Source: CAZAOY01 sp964486925 (GTDB taxonomy: Bacteria; Bacillota; Clostridia; Oscillospirales; Ruminococcaceae). Taken from it: a DNA stretch of 21,978 nt. The notes under the pieces were generated by a model. The model saw only the letters and a program-made list of their open reading frames with translations. It did no database searches and was not told the DNA's origin. The translations under genes were made by a program, and so were the position numbers. Shown one piece after another: positions 1 through 7,761 of this stretch. Each line of letters begins with the position of its first letter. Position 1 is the stretch's first letter. Location of the stretch: positions 1 through 21,978 of the forward strand of contig CAZAOY010000044.1 of the NCBI GenBank assembly GCA_964486925.1, in the 5' to 3' direction.

Positions 1-31
1 ATATATAGAGGGATTATAGATATAAAAGGGG

Positions 32-1324
32 ATGATTACATTGACATACAATGAAAAGCCGACATATAAAAATAGAAACGTATTATTTATTATAACGGTT
101 ATTACAATTGTGATTGCCATTATCCTGTCGCTTGTGTACTTTGTGGTTTCATATAAAAAATCCTCAGTCCCGGTAATCTTTTTATTAGGGGATAACGAGG
201 TGGTGGTAACCGCTCTGTCTAAATATAAAGATCCGGGTGCAATTGCTTTTTCGGGTGTGGATGAAAGCATTGATGTATCGGTTGTATCCTCTAATGTGGA
301 TACAAAGGTACCGGGTAGCTACACTGTAAGCTACAAGGCTATGACCAGAACGGGTCAGCCGGATGTGGAAGCTACCCGTACCGTTATAGTGGTGGATCAA
401 AAGCCGCCGGTTATAACCCTTAAGGGGGATAAAAAGATAACCGTTCGGGTTAATTCAAGCTACGAAGATCCTGGTGTTAATGCTGAGGATGACGTGGACG
501 GTAACATAACTAAGGATGTGCAGATTAAAAGCAACGTCAACACCAATAGGGTGGGTACATATAAAGTGACCTATAAGGTTTCGGATAAAAGTGATAACCA
601 GTCTACCGCAACGAGAACGGTGGTGGTAACCCCTGCTCCAGAACCAACCCCCGAAGTACCTTCCGGTAGGGTAACGAAGTCCCAAAAGACGGTATACCTA
701 ACCTTTGATGATGGCCCTAACTATCAGATAACCCCGAGGGTGTTAGAGGTGCTAAAGAAACATAATGTAAAAGCTACCTTCTTTGTGGTTGGGATGTATG
801 TAGACGCTAACCCTAAGATGGCAAAACGAATCGTTGACGAGGGACATACCATTGCATTACATAGCTACTCGCACAACTATGGCAAGATATATCAGTCGGA
901 AGGTGCTTTTCTTGCAGATATGGAACGTTGCCGTAAAGCTGTAAAGAGGGCAACAGGTGTGGATACCAAGCTAATGCGTTTTCCTGGCGGAACGTCGAAT
1001 GGGATTAGCAAAAAGACAAATCCCGGAATTATGACAAGGTTATCAAAATTTATGACTAAGAATGGTTACAGGTATTACGACTGGAATATGGCAAACAACG
1101 ATGCTAACGGTGCTAGCTACTCACCATCCCAGATGTCAGGATTCTTGACTAACGGGTTAGGTACTAACTCAAAAACCTTAATAGCACTACTCCATGATGC
1201 AACCGCTAAGAAGAACACCCCTCAATCGGTGGATATCTTCCTTAAGAATGCGCTAGCAAACGGATACAAGTTTGATAAGATAACCGAATCTACCCCTATT
1301 ATAGCACATAGACCTAATAACTAG
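32..1324 (+). CDS. Membrane-anchored polysaccharide (peptidoglycan-type) deacetylase with Ig-like repeats
   Basis: A NodB-fold carbohydrate esterase family 4 enzyme, expected to remove N-acetyl groups from peptidoglycan or another surface glycan outside the membrane. A short basic N-terminus is followed by one membrane helix (about residues 17-40). Two Ig-like repeats of the DUF5011 type come next (about 48-121 and 126-200, each with a 'YxDPG' segment), then a Pro/Glu linker (PAPEPTPEVP) and the NodB domain from about 219. The metal and catalytic motifs are all visible: TFDDGP (D226, D227), HSYSH (H277, H281), RFPGG (R316) and LLHDA (H388). The GGGG of the ribosome binding site abuts the ATG at 32, whereas the in-frame TTG at 41 has a 9-base spacing, so the true start may be TTG 41. 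Substrate is inferred from family only. Its promoter lies outside the window, and an intrinsic terminator follows. Confidence 0.93.
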   Translation: MITLTYNEKPTYKNRNVLFIITVITIVIAIILSLVYFVVSYKKSSVPVIFLLGDNEVVVTALSKYKDPGAIAFSGVDESIDVSVVSSNVDTKVPGSYTVSYKAMTRTGQPDVEATRTVIVVDQKPPVITLKGDKKITVRVNSSYEDPGVNAEDDVDGNITKDVQIKSNVNTNRVGTYKVTYKVSDKSDNQSTATRTVVVTPAPEPTPEVPSGRVTKSQKTVYLTFDDGPNYQITPRVLEVLKKHNVKATFFVVGMYVDANPKMAKRIVDEGHTIALHSYSHNYGKIYQSEGAFLADMERCRKAVKRATGVDTKLMRFPGGTSNGISKKTNPGIMTRLSKFMTKNGYRYYDWNMANNDANGASYSPSQMSGFLTNGLGTNSKTLIALLHDATAKKNTPQSVDIFLKNALANGYKFDKITESTPIIAHRPNN

Positions 1325-1350
1325 GTATGTTAGTTAATACACAATTTTAA

Positions 1351-1381
1351 CCCCTCATGGATGTTGCATGAGGGGGTTTTT
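1351..1381 (+). terminator. Intrinsic terminator of the deacetylase gene
   Basis: A nine-base-pair stem, CCCCTCATG / CATGAGGGG, with a seven-base loop is followed by G and five T. It lies 27 bases after the deacetylase stop codon. Read on the other strand the hairpin is followed by TTAAAATTG, so it may also stop GH4 read-through. Confidence 0.85.
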
Positions 1382-1386
1382 ATAGT

Positions 1387-1423
1387 TTACAGCCATATAT
1401 ACCGATAGTATATATGGCTGTAA
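1387..1423. terminator. Perfect 15-bp hairpin between convergent genes
   Basis: TTACAGCCATATATA (1387-1401) and its exact reverse complement (1409-1423) enclose a seven-base loop. Neither side has a real T-tract. It sits between the convergent deacetylase and GH4 genes, so it may be the 3' end structure of the GH4 transcript or a bidirectional block. The terminator role is inferred from position. Confidence 0.5.
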
Positions 1424-1488
1424 TTATTACATTATAAAGATGGTGTTTAGAAGAACCCGTATTAATATGACACTTTAGTCGAATATAT

Positions 1489-2778
1489 CTACTTAAAGAA
1501 TAACGGAAGATATTCCTTATGCGCTTCTATTAGTTCATCTAATAGCGGCTTGCACCTGTTGTAGTCGCCTATCATTGGGTGAGCCATTAATGCGGCTAGC
1601 GCCTTTGAGTAGTCACCCGAGATTGCCGCCTCTACAGTTAGCTTTTCATACGCTTTAACCCCCTGTACTAACCCGATCATATATGGGTCATTAAAGGATC
1701 TTAGAGGTAGCGGGGTTGCCCCCGATTTATTAATAAGACAGCGTGTTTCCACAACATCGTTTGGATCGAGGAAAGAGAATGTACCGTTGTTCTTAACATC
1801 AACTACATGTATCTCGTTCTTGTCATTCTGGATAGCATCCACTAGGCTGACCGCCGCTTCGGAGTAGAGCGCCCCACCGCGTTTAGACAGTATCTCGGGT
1901 TTATCGCAAAGTGTTTCATCCTGATAAAGCTTTAGCAGATCATCCTCAATCTCCTTGCAAATCTCACCACGGCATTTTTCCGCTTCAAGGCACTGTTTAT
2001 ACATCTTTTCCTTATAGTAATAGTAGTTTAAGTATGACAGTGGGATACCCTTTATAGCCGATAGCACTGTACTGTCAAAGCCTAGAGAGGAGATGTTAGC
2101 CAGACCGTTTAGCTGTGTGTCCCCTGATAGCAGGCTGTCGATTATATTTTTGCCATCCGCATAAACCCCTGTAATCCAGGTAAGGTGGTTTAAACCTGCA
2201 TAGTCGTAGTCAAAGTGGGTTGTCCCCACGGGTAGATATTCCTTTACGCTGTTTATCATGTTAATAGGGCCGTTGCAAAGTCCCATCATCTTAACGTTAG
2301 TATGGTTTAGCAGAGCCTCTGCCACAATCCCTGATGGGTTGCTAAAGTTAATAAGCCACGCATCCTTTGCGTATCTGTCCATAATATCCGCAATCTTCAT
2401 CATGACAGGTACTGTTCTAAGACCGTTGGCAAAACCGCCTGCACCGGTGGTTTCCTGCCCAACAAATCCATGCTTTAGCGGTATCTTTTCATCCTTAATC
2501 CTAGCGTCAAGCAGTCCTACACGGATCTGCCCTAACACAAAATCAGCGCCTTCGATGGCTTCTTCATAGCTTGTGGTGTTAACAACCCTAGCATTAATCC
2601 CATGTTTATGTAACATACGCTTTGCGAGTCCCGAAACAATCTCTAGCTTATGCTGTTGTATGTCCATCATGTAAAAGTCGGATACGTTTAGCACCTTAAC
2701 CCTGCGGATAAATCCCTCTATCATCTCGGGTGTGTAGGTACTTCCTGCACCTATAACTGCAATCTTAAGGCTTTTCAT
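1489..2778 (-). CDS. Glycoside hydrolase family 4 (6-phospho-beta-glucosidase-like)
   Basis: A cytosolic GH4 enzyme; the family hydrolyses 6-phospho-glycosides made by PTS transport, using NAD+ and a divalent metal in a redox-elimination mechanism. The N-terminus holds the Rossmann motif IAVIGAGSTYTPE (residues 6-18). NFSNPSG (144-150) and the metal-site residues in GLCNGP (C168) and GLNHLTW (H198) are present. Closest by eye to the LicH/CelF 6-phospho-beta-glucosidase branch. The start is the ATG at 2778 (429 residues), preceded by AAAGGA at a workable spacing; ATGs further upstream either abut the ribosome binding site or have none. No PTS gene is in the window, so the phospho-sugar supplier must be elsewhere. 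It has its own promoter and a palindrome over the transcription start. Exact sugar specificity cannot be read. Confidence 0.92.
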   Translation of the reverse strand: MKSLKIAVIGAGSTYTPEMIEGFIRRVKVLNVSDFYMMDIQQHKLEIVSGLAKRMLHKHGINARVVNTTSYEEAIEGADFVLGQIRVGLLDARIKDEKIPLKHGFVGQETTGAGGFANGLRTVPVMMKIADIMDRYAKDAWLINFSNPSGIVAEALLNHTNVKMMGLCNGPINMINSVKEYLPVGTTHFDYDYAGLNHLTWITGVYADGKNIIDSLLSGDTQLNGLANISSLGFDSTVLSAIKGIPLSYLNYYYYKEKMYKQCLEAEKCRGEICKEIEDDLLKLYQDETLCDKPEILSKRGGALYSEAAVSLVDAIQNDKNEIHVVDVKNNGTFSFLDPNDVVETRCLINKSGATPLPLRSFNDPYMIGLVQGVKAYEKLTVEAAISGDYSKALAALMAHPMIGDYNRCKPLLDELIEAHKEYLPLFFK

Positions 2779-2802
2779 ATTTATAACCATCCTTTCCCCA
2801 AA

Positions 2803-2817
2803 TGTATAGCTTATACA
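2803..2817 (-). promoter_or_regulatory. Candidate operator of the GH4 gene
   Basis: Inverted repeat TGTATA-N3-TATACA, lying just downstream of the GH4 -10 box and so over the expected transcription start. The shape resembles operators of GntR/HutC-type sugar regulators (known for the family). No such regulator is in the window. Confidence 0.5.
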
Positions 2818-2822
2818 CATAC

Positions 2823-2851
2823 ATTATATACTATAATTAAAAATAATTCAA
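2823..2851 (-). promoter_or_regulatory. SigA promoter of the GH4 gene
   Basis: On the minus strand TTGAAT (2851-2846) and TATAAT (2828-2823) are separated by 17 bases, a near-consensus match. The expected leader is about 40 bases. Confidence 0.75.
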
Positions 2852-2870
2852 TAGTATTATGTAATAAATA

Positions 2871-2899
2871 TTGACTTTTTATTATAAATGTAATATAAT
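2871..2899 (+). promoter_or_regulatory. SigA promoter of the WG-repeat gene
   Basis: TTGACT (2871-2876), 17 bases, TATAAT (2894-2899). An inverted ATGGT-N7-ACCAT pair (2898-2914) overlaps the transcription start region and could be an operator. Confidence 0.8.
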
Positions 2900-2945
2900 G
2901 GTAGTGGTAACCATACGATTTAAGTTATAAAGGAGTATGTATATT

Positions 2946-4592
2946 ATGTTGAATTTTAAGAGGCTTGGTGCGACTAAGGTAATTACTATACTTTTAGTAA
3001 TATGTGTTAGTGTTATTACTATTCCATCGTTAGATTTTGATGTGCAGGCGAAAACCACAGCGTCCTACGATTATATATCAGCCCCTATTAATGGGTACTG
3101 TAGGGTGGGGGTTGGCAGGTTTGTAACTGCAAAGGAGGAGAGCACCTTTAACGGCGTTTACGGGCTTATTACCAGTAACGGCAAGGAGGTCGTAAAGCCT
3201 ACCTACAGGGATATAGGTAATGTCTATAATAATATAGCGATTATGCAGGATAAAAACTCACTTTGGGGTGCGGTAACCACTACGGGTGCAGTTATTGTAA
3301 AGCCAACCTATGACGATCTATTCGAGTTTACCAGTGGGGTAGCGCAGTTTAGATCGGGTAAGAAGTGGGGGATAATTGATAAAGACGGTAATATTATCAA
3401 GAAAGCTACCTATAGCTATATCGGCGACAGCGACAGCTTCCCATTCTCCGCATTTGACGATGGGGTGGCGCTATACAATGTTGGGGGCACTGTAAAGTAT
3501 ATAGGTGAAACCGGCTACAAGGTTGTAGGCGGGAAATGGGGAGTTATCGATAGTACAGGCGAGGAGCTAACCTCTGCTAAGTATGACGAGATATTCCCAT
3601 ACAGCAACGGTTATGCTGTGTTTAGGTCTGGTAGCAAGTATGGGTTGCTTGATGATAAGGGTGTGGTTGTGCTAAATAAGGGGTATGATAGGCTGTCTGC
3701 CTACTCTAACGGAGCGCTTGTATTTGGGGTTAAATCGGGCAAGGATTATAAATATGGAATAATTGATGTCAAGGGTAAGGTATTAGCAAAGGCTAAGTAC
3801 GACTACATCTCCAATGTGGACTATCGATACTATAAGGCAAGCGGGGAGATTGTGGAGTACAATACCTTTAAAGAAGGAGCGGCGTCCTATCTAGTTGTTG
3901 ACAAGAACGGTAAGGCTAGGGTTGGGGTAATCTCAAGCGATGGCAAGGAGCTCACTAAAGCGTTGTATGACAGGATAGGGTTTAGATGGGTTGACGGTCG
4001 TGCGGTGGTGCTAAAGGGTGAAAAGTTTGGTGTGGTTGACAACAAGGGAAAGGTTATAGTACCTGTAAGCTACACACTTGTTGGGGGTACAAACCTTGCG
4101 GGTGACGAAAATGCATGGCTACCGATACTAAATAAAAATTTTATAGCCTACGCAGTAAACGGCGACAGCTACAGAAATACCGTAAGCTACGACGCAAAAT
4201 ACGGTATTATGGACAACACAGGAAAGATTATTAAAAGTCCATCTAACATTTTAATTTGGCAGTCGGCATACGACCCTGATATTGACTATGTATTCTATTC
4301 TGTTTTAGATAGGTCGGGGGATACTAAATGGGGGGTTCTAAACAAGAAAGGCAATGTGGCAATAAAAGCAGGGTATGACAGCATACTATCCTTTAAAGAG
4401 GGATTTGCCGCTTGTATTACAGGAAAGGACACCGATAAGAACAAAAAGATAGTGCTTTATAACATTAATACCGGAAAGCCTGTTAGCAGTAGGTATGTAG
4501 ATTACACGGGCATATGGGAGAACCGTATCGTTTCTGTAGATAAGGACGGCAAGTATCATCTACTGGACTACACTGGAAGGTTAATAATTTAA
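2946..4592 (+). CDS. Secreted WG-repeat protein
   Basis: An exported protein of about 548 residues. It begins with a basic segment and a hydrophobic core (VITILLVICVSVITIPSL) and has a likely signal peptidase I site after DVQA. The rest is about ten to eleven WG repeats of the form KWGxID-x2-GK-x4-P-x-YD, for example KWGIIDKDGNIIKKATY, KYGLLDDKGVVVLNKGY and KWGVLNKKGNVAIKAGY. Such repeats make beta-rich, probably propeller-like or solenoid scaffolds; the family has no defined enzymatic activity. The ATG at 2946 has AGGAG ten bases upstream, while the ATG at 2937 is only one base from it, so 2946 is preferred. It is a single gene with its own promoter and terminator. It may bind a surface ligand; this is a guess. 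Confidence 0.88.
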   Translation: MLNFKRLGATKVITILLVICVSVITIPSLDFDVQAKTTASYDYISAPINGYCRVGVGRFVTAKEESTFNGVYGLITSNGKEVVKPTYRDIGNVYNNIAIMQDKNSLWGAVTTTGAVIVKPTYDDLFEFTSGVAQFRSGKKWGIIDKDGNIIKKATYSYIGDSDSFPFSAFDDGVALYNVGGTVKYIGETGYKVVGGKWGVIDSTGEELTSAKYDEIFPYSNGYAVFRSGSKYGLLDDKGVVVLNKGYDRLSAYSNGALVFGVKSGKDYKYGIIDVKGKVLAKAKYDYISNVDYRYYKASGEIVEYNTFKEGAASYLVVDKNGKARVGVISSDGKELTKALYDRIGFRWVDGRAVVLKGEKFGVVDNKGKVIVPVSYTLVGGTNLAGDENAWLPILNKNFIAYAVNGDSYRNTVSYDAKYGIMDNTGKIIKSPSNILIWQSAYDPDIDYVFYSVLDRSGDTKWGVLNKKGNVAIKAGYDSILSFKEGFAACITGKDTDKNKKIVLYNINTGKPVSSRYVDYTGIWENRIVSVDKDGKYHLLDYTGRLII

Positions 4593-4612
4593 TATAGTGA
4601 TTGGCTATAATA

Positions 4613-4650
4613 GGGCGGTAACAAGGATTAAGCTTTGTTACCGTCCTTTT
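4613..4650 (+). terminator. Intrinsic terminator of the WG-repeat gene
   Basis: A twelve-pair stem (4613-4624 with 4635-4646, one G-U pair), ten-base loop, then TTTT. Confidence 0.85.
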
Positions 4651-4672
4651 GCTAAAATTTACAACTTTTTGA

Positions 4673-4701
4673 TTGAGTCTTAGTTAATAATGTGGTGTAC
4701 T
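4673..4701 (+). promoter_or_regulatory. Weak promoter-like sequence before a short ORF
   Basis: TTGAGT (4673-4678), 17 bases, TGTACT (4696-4701), each four of six to consensus. It would give a leader of about 30 bases to the short ORF at 4737. Confidence 0.3.
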
Positions 4702-4736
4702 TAGATATAAAAAAAGCTAAAGAGGAGGTAGGGTAT

Positions 4737-4787
4737 ATGGAAAACCAACTAGAGATCGTACAGCGGTTGTTTTTTGCGTCATACTAA
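4737..4787 (+). CDS. Possible 16-residue peptide ORF
   Basis: ATG preceded by GAGGAGG at eight bases, a near-perfect ribosome binding site, encodes MENQLEIVQRLFFASY and then stops. It lies in the 301-base interval between the WG gene terminator and the padR promoter. The strong site on so short a frame suggests a leader peptide, or the surviving 5' end of a lost gene. The peptide is not recognised. The rest of the interval is A/T-rich, with no other frame worth reporting. Confidence 0.3.
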   Translation: MENQLEIVQRLFFASY

Positions 4788-4844
4788 ACATAACTAGGAA
4801 CATATTAAGGATATAAAAAATATAAAAAAATTTTCATTTACCTA

Positions 4845-4880
4845 TTGACATATAATATTATATGTCGTATAATATTATAC
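4845..4880 (+). promoter_or_regulatory. padR operon promoter with two perfect palindromes
   Basis: TTGACA (4845-4850), 17 bases, TATAAT (4868-4873): full consensus. A perfect 20-bp palindrome, GACATATAATATTATATGTC (4847-4866), fills the spacer and overlaps the -35. A perfect 14-bp palindrome, GTATAATATTATAC (4867-4880), covers the -10 and start. The core TATAATATTATA is thus repeated 17 bp apart. PadR proteins commonly repress their own promoters, so this is the expected autoregulatory operator (inference). Confidence 0.8.
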
Positions 4881-4893
4881 AGGAGGTGATGTA

Positions 4894-5214
4894 ATGATAT
4901 TTCAATTGGGTTCTGCGCTTTTGGACGGGTGCGTTCTATCCATTCTAAAACGTGGCGACACCTATGGATATGTACTCACACAAACCATTAAAGAGATAGT
5001 AGAGGTATCGGAGTCTACGCTTTATCCTGTACTTCGGCGACTTCAAAAGGAACAGCTGGTTCTTGCATATGACCAACCCTTTAATGGCAGAAACAGGCGG
5101 TACTACCAGATTACCCCGCTAGGGAATAACAGGCTGGAGGAGTATCTTTTGGAATGGTCTAGCTACAAAAGTAAGCTTGACAAAATTTTATTAGGAGGGG
5201 ATATAGATGGATAG
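4894..5214 (+). CDS. PadR-family transcriptional regulator
   Basis: A 106-residue PadR-type winged-helix repressor, the usual length of the short PadR class. Visible features are the opening helix (LGSALLDGCVLSILKRGDTYGYVL), the recognition region (VSESTLYPVLRRLQKEQLV), the wing with NGRNRRYYQITPLG, and a C-terminal dimer helix (RLEEYLLEWSSYKSKLDKIL). The ribosome binding site AGGAGGTGAT (4881-4890) is an extended perfect match and almost begins the mRNA. The stop overlaps the start of the DUF1700 gene by eight bases, indicating translational coupling. It probably represses its own operon through the two palindromes upstream and senses an unknown ligand, perhaps through the membrane partners. 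Confidence 0.95.
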   Translation: MIFQLGSALLDGCVLSILKRGDTYGYVLTQTIKEIVEVSESTLYPVLRRLQKEQLVLAYDQPFNGRNRRYYQITPLGNNRLEEYLLEWSSYKSKLDKILLGGDIDG

Positions 5215-5794
5215 GCAACAGTTTATCGGTGTACTAAAGGATAGGTTAAGACATCTACCGTTTGATGAGATTAAGAACGCTGTGGACTACTATGAGGAGT
5301 ATTTTGACGAAGCGGGGGTAGAGAATGAGCAGGCGGTTATTAACGAGCTTGGTAACCCTGCGGATATTGCGAGTAAGATTATAAGTGAGTTTGCGCTAAA
5401 GGGTGTTAGTGGCACACCTACAGCTAAAAAGGGTATTAAAACCATCTGGATTGTGATATTGGGGATTGTTGCTTCACCTATAGCACTCCCGCTGATACTA
5501 GGGTTTTTAGCGGTAATTTTTGCGCTACTTATCTCGCTATTTGCAGTAATACTTTCATTTGGTGCAGTTGGAATCTCGTTACTTTTTGCAGGGATTGTTA
5601 CCGCGATTTCAAGTCTATTCTTAGTAGCAAGGGATTTTCCGTCAACTATATTCTTTATGGGTAGCGGACTAGTGATTGCAAGTGTTGGGGCGATGATTTC
5701 AATGTTAACCTGGATGGGGGCAAAATATAGCCTTCCACGGATTGTGAAGGCTATGGCCAAATTTTTAAAGAGGGGGTCTAAAGTTGAAGACTAG
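5207..5794 (+). CDS. DUF1700 / HAAS-domain membrane protein
   Basis: A 195-residue integral membrane protein. The first 65 residues form the soluble HAAS/DUF1700 domain typical of genes next to PadR regulators. They include LRHLPFDEIKNAVDYYEEYF and the LGNPADIASKIISEF segment. From about residue 78 a series of hydrophobic segments gives roughly four membrane helices, ending in a basic tail (KAMAKFLKRGSKVED). The start overlaps padR by eight bases and the end overlaps the DUF4097 gene by eleven. The set PadR-DUF1700-DUF4097 is a recurrent Firmicute arrangement, thought to sense or respond to envelope conditions; the mechanism is not established. Confidence 0.9.
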   Translation: MDRQQFIGVLKDRLRHLPFDEIKNAVDYYEEYFDEAGVENEQAVINELGNPADIASKIISEFALKGVSGTPTAKKGIKTIWIVILGIVASPIALPLILGFLAVIFALLISLFAVILSFGAVGISLLFAGIVTAISSLFLVARDFPSTIFFMGSGLVIASVGAMISMLTWMGAKYSLPRIVKAMAKFLKRGSKVED

Positions 5795-6698
5795 AGTATT
5801 TTGGGCGGTCACAACTGCCGTATTGGTATTTGGATTAATTTTAGTTATATTCGGAACAATGCTTGGGGCGAAGAAGAGCATGGGTTTTGGGACTAACGGC
5901 TTAGTTCTATTGGGAAACGATGATTTAACCACCATAAGTGAGAAGAACCTGTCGCCGTTTAGCAGTATTTCGGTAGATTCTGTCTCTTTAAAAACCGAGA
6001 TAGTTTATGGTGATAGCTATGGTTTCTCTGCCGCTTATAGAAACAGAGAATTAAATTGGGATAACGTAGACGGCAGACTTATCATAACCGAAAAGGTGTT
6101 TAGAGGTGGATTTTGGTTCTTTAATATGGATTTTAGCTTTTTATCCAGAGGTAAGGACAGCTATATTAAGATTTATGTTCCATACGGCACACAGCTTGAT
6201 ACCCTTAGAGTTAATTCCACTAGCGGAGGGGTTTTAGTAGGTGATTTACAGTGCAATGACGCGACGATAGATGTAATCTCAGGGGGTACTGATATACTAG
6301 GGCTAAAGGCAAAGAATCTATCTGTAAACCTTACAAGTGGGGGAATGCATCTTGACAGATGTGAGGCGGATATCGGAAGGTTTAGCACAATATCGGGTAA
6401 GACAGAGGTGTTAAACTCCAAGATCGGACAACTAACGATGGATAGCATGAGCGGAAGCACCTCCTTTAGCGGAGAGATCCTTCAAAGCGGGGATATCCAG
6501 TCCACCTCGGGGAGGATAAATCTGGATATAACCGGCAAGTCAGAGGACTTTTATAAAGAGATTAGCAAGGTTAGCGGATCGCTCTACATTAACGGCACAA
6601 AGGTTAAGGGGTATTCAGACTTTAACACTAGCAGTCAGGGAGGTAAGCCGCTTCGGATTAATGCTATGTCAGGCTCGGTTAGGGTGAATTTTAGATAG
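5784..6698 (+). CDS. DUF4097-family membrane-anchored beta-repeat protein
   Basis: A 304-residue protein with one N-terminal membrane helix (about residues 7-27). A beta-rich outer domain of the DUF4097 type follows, seen as repeated short strands with TSGG/SGGT/SGST turns (STSGGVLVGDL, ISGGTDILGL, LTSGGMHLDR, MSGSTSFSGE), which suggests a right-handed beta-solenoid. The start is TTG at 5784, with AGGGGG seven bases upstream, inside the end of the DUF1700 gene. It is the last gene of the PadR operon, followed by a hairpin. The family has no enzyme activity assigned; a role as the outer sensor or adhesin-like partner of the DUF1700 protein is inference. Confidence 0.88.
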   Translation: MKTRVFWAVTTAVLVFGLILVIFGTMLGAKKSMGFGTNGLVLLGNDDLTTISEKNLSPFSSISVDSVSLKTEIVYGDSYGFSAAYRNRELNWDNVDGRLIITEKVFRGGFWFFNMDFSFLSRGKDSYIKIYVPYGTQLDTLRVNSTSGGVLVGDLQCNDATIDVISGGTDILGLKAKNLSVNLTSGGMHLDRCEADIGRFSTISGKTEVLNSKIGQLTMDSMSGSTSFSGEILQSGDIQSTSGRINLDITGKSEDFYKEISKVSGSLYINGTKVKGYSDFNTSSQGGKPLRINAMSGSVRVNFR

Positions 6699-6707
6699 TA
6701 AAGATAG

Positions 6708-6746
6708 GTGGATGTAAAACGATAATCATGTTTTACATCCACTTTG
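6708..6746 (+). terminator. Terminator of the PadR operon
   Basis: Thirteen-pair perfect stem GTGGATGTAAAAC / GTTTTACATCCAC with a nine-base loop, followed by the short T-rich TTTGTT. The short T-tract lowers certainty. Confidence 0.65.
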
Positions 6747-6875
6747 TTATATCTGATTAGCATTAAATGGGGTTACATGTGCAGGATAGATGGTTTTAAT
6801 TGGTAGACCTTTTCTCCTGCTTACACTCTCTTTAAGTTTTGTAAAGTCGACCGCATTTAGAGCTTTAGGCGGCTT
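6747..6875 (-). pseudogene. Possible gene remnant
   Basis: A minus-strand frame of 42 codons without a start codon reads KPPKALNAVDFTKLKESV... and ends ...IYPAHVTPFNANQI just before the PadR-operon hairpin. A stop codon directly precedes it. The composition is protein-like, but the length is within chance, no ribosome binding site is present and the family is not recognised. It may be a decayed gene or simple noncoding sequence. Confidence 0.2.
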
Positions 6876-6904
6876 TTAAGCTTATCAAGGGTGCAGTAAT
6901 AAAG

Positions 6905-7732
6905 TCATAATCCAAACCTATTTGCTAACCACCTTGCTACTCCATTATCTTCGTTACTACCAATTACTGCGGTAGCCTTTTCCTTTAGCTCGTCAATGGC
7001 ATTAGCCACTGCGTAGCATTCATCCGAGAGATTAAACATGGAGATATCATTTATAGCGTCCCCAAAGCAGACAACGGTATCACACTTTAGCAGTTCTTTA
7101 AGCTTTAGTATTGCGTTAGCCTTAGTTGCGTTTTTAGGCATAATCTCACACCAATACTCTGTACGGTATAGCTCCTGCTGAACATGTGTGTTGCAGTACG
7201 ATTCCTTAGAAAAATGGTCGTATATCTTTGTTAACGGTTGCTGGTCACCGATACAGGTAAAGTAAAAAACCTCGCCCTTGTACAGCTCATCAAGGCTATC
7301 TACCTGACGAAGGCGTTTATCCCCCTTTCGGTTACTAAGGTAATGGGTCATACCATAGTTTTCACTACCCGATAACCACGAAACCCTCTCTCTACCATCT
7401 ATAAAGGAATAAACAAGGGGGTAGAGGTTATTCCGATTAAGAAATGCAGATACAGCTGTGGCGTGTTCCTGATTAAAGGTCTTTTTAACAAGTCGCTCGC
7501 CTGTACTAGGGTTTACTATAAAACCACCGTTATTTACAATTACAGGCAGATTAAGGGTTAGCCCATCTGTTACGACCGACGCGGAGGTCAATGACCTAGC
7601 GGTAGCGTAGGAGAATGCTACGCCGTTATCGATTAGCTTGTTTATTATGTCTTTGGTATAATCGGATAGTCTGTCGTTAGAGCAGAGCAGTGTTCCGTCA
7701 AGATCGGATATGTAGAGAGTTTTGGTGTTCAT
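6905..7732 (-). CDS. HAD-superfamily (Cof-type) phosphatase
   Basis: A 275-residue haloacid-dehalogenase-type hydrolase of the Cof/IIB class, which removes phosphate from sugar phosphates or other small metabolites in the cytosol. Motif I is DLDGTLL (nucleophile D10, acid D12), motif II lies in YATARS, motif III is a Lys near 204, and motif IV is GDAINDISMF (D225, D229). The middle section is the variable cap that sets substrate. The ribosome binding site GAGGT is seven bases from the ATG. It lies 29 bases after the small membrane protein and probably shares the XRE promoter. Substrate unknown. Confidence 0.92.
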   Translation of the reverse strand: MNTKTLYISDLDGTLLCSNDRLSDYTKDIINKLIDNGVAFSYATARSLTSASVVTDGLTLNLPVIVNNGGFIVNPSTGERLVKKTFNQEHATAVSAFLNRNNLYPLVYSFIDGRERVSWLSGSENYGMTHYLSNRKGDKRLRQVDSLDELYKGEVFYFTCIGDQQPLTKIYDHFSKESYCNTHVQQELYRTEYWCEIMPKNATKANAILKLKELLKCDTVVCFGDAINDISMFNLSDECYAVANAIDELKEKATAVIGSNEDNGVARWLANRFGL

Positions 7733-7761
7733 CTTTATTACCTCAATTCTTGGTTTCTAGC

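Noticed and set aside
2258..2569. Plus-strand frame opposite the GH4 gene
   Set aside because: It covers the conserved NAD/metal-binding coding part of GH4 and has no start signals.
2941..4592. WG repeats considered as a sign of a toxin or phage tail protein
   Set aside because: A signal peptide and uniform WG repeats without any C-terminal toxin domain or phage neighbour argue for an ordinary exported scaffold.
5290..5760. Long minus-strand open frame opposite the DUF1700 gene
   Set aside because: It lies wholly within a well-supported membrane-protein gene in an operon; its composition is the antisense of hydrophobic codons and no ribosome binding site is seen.
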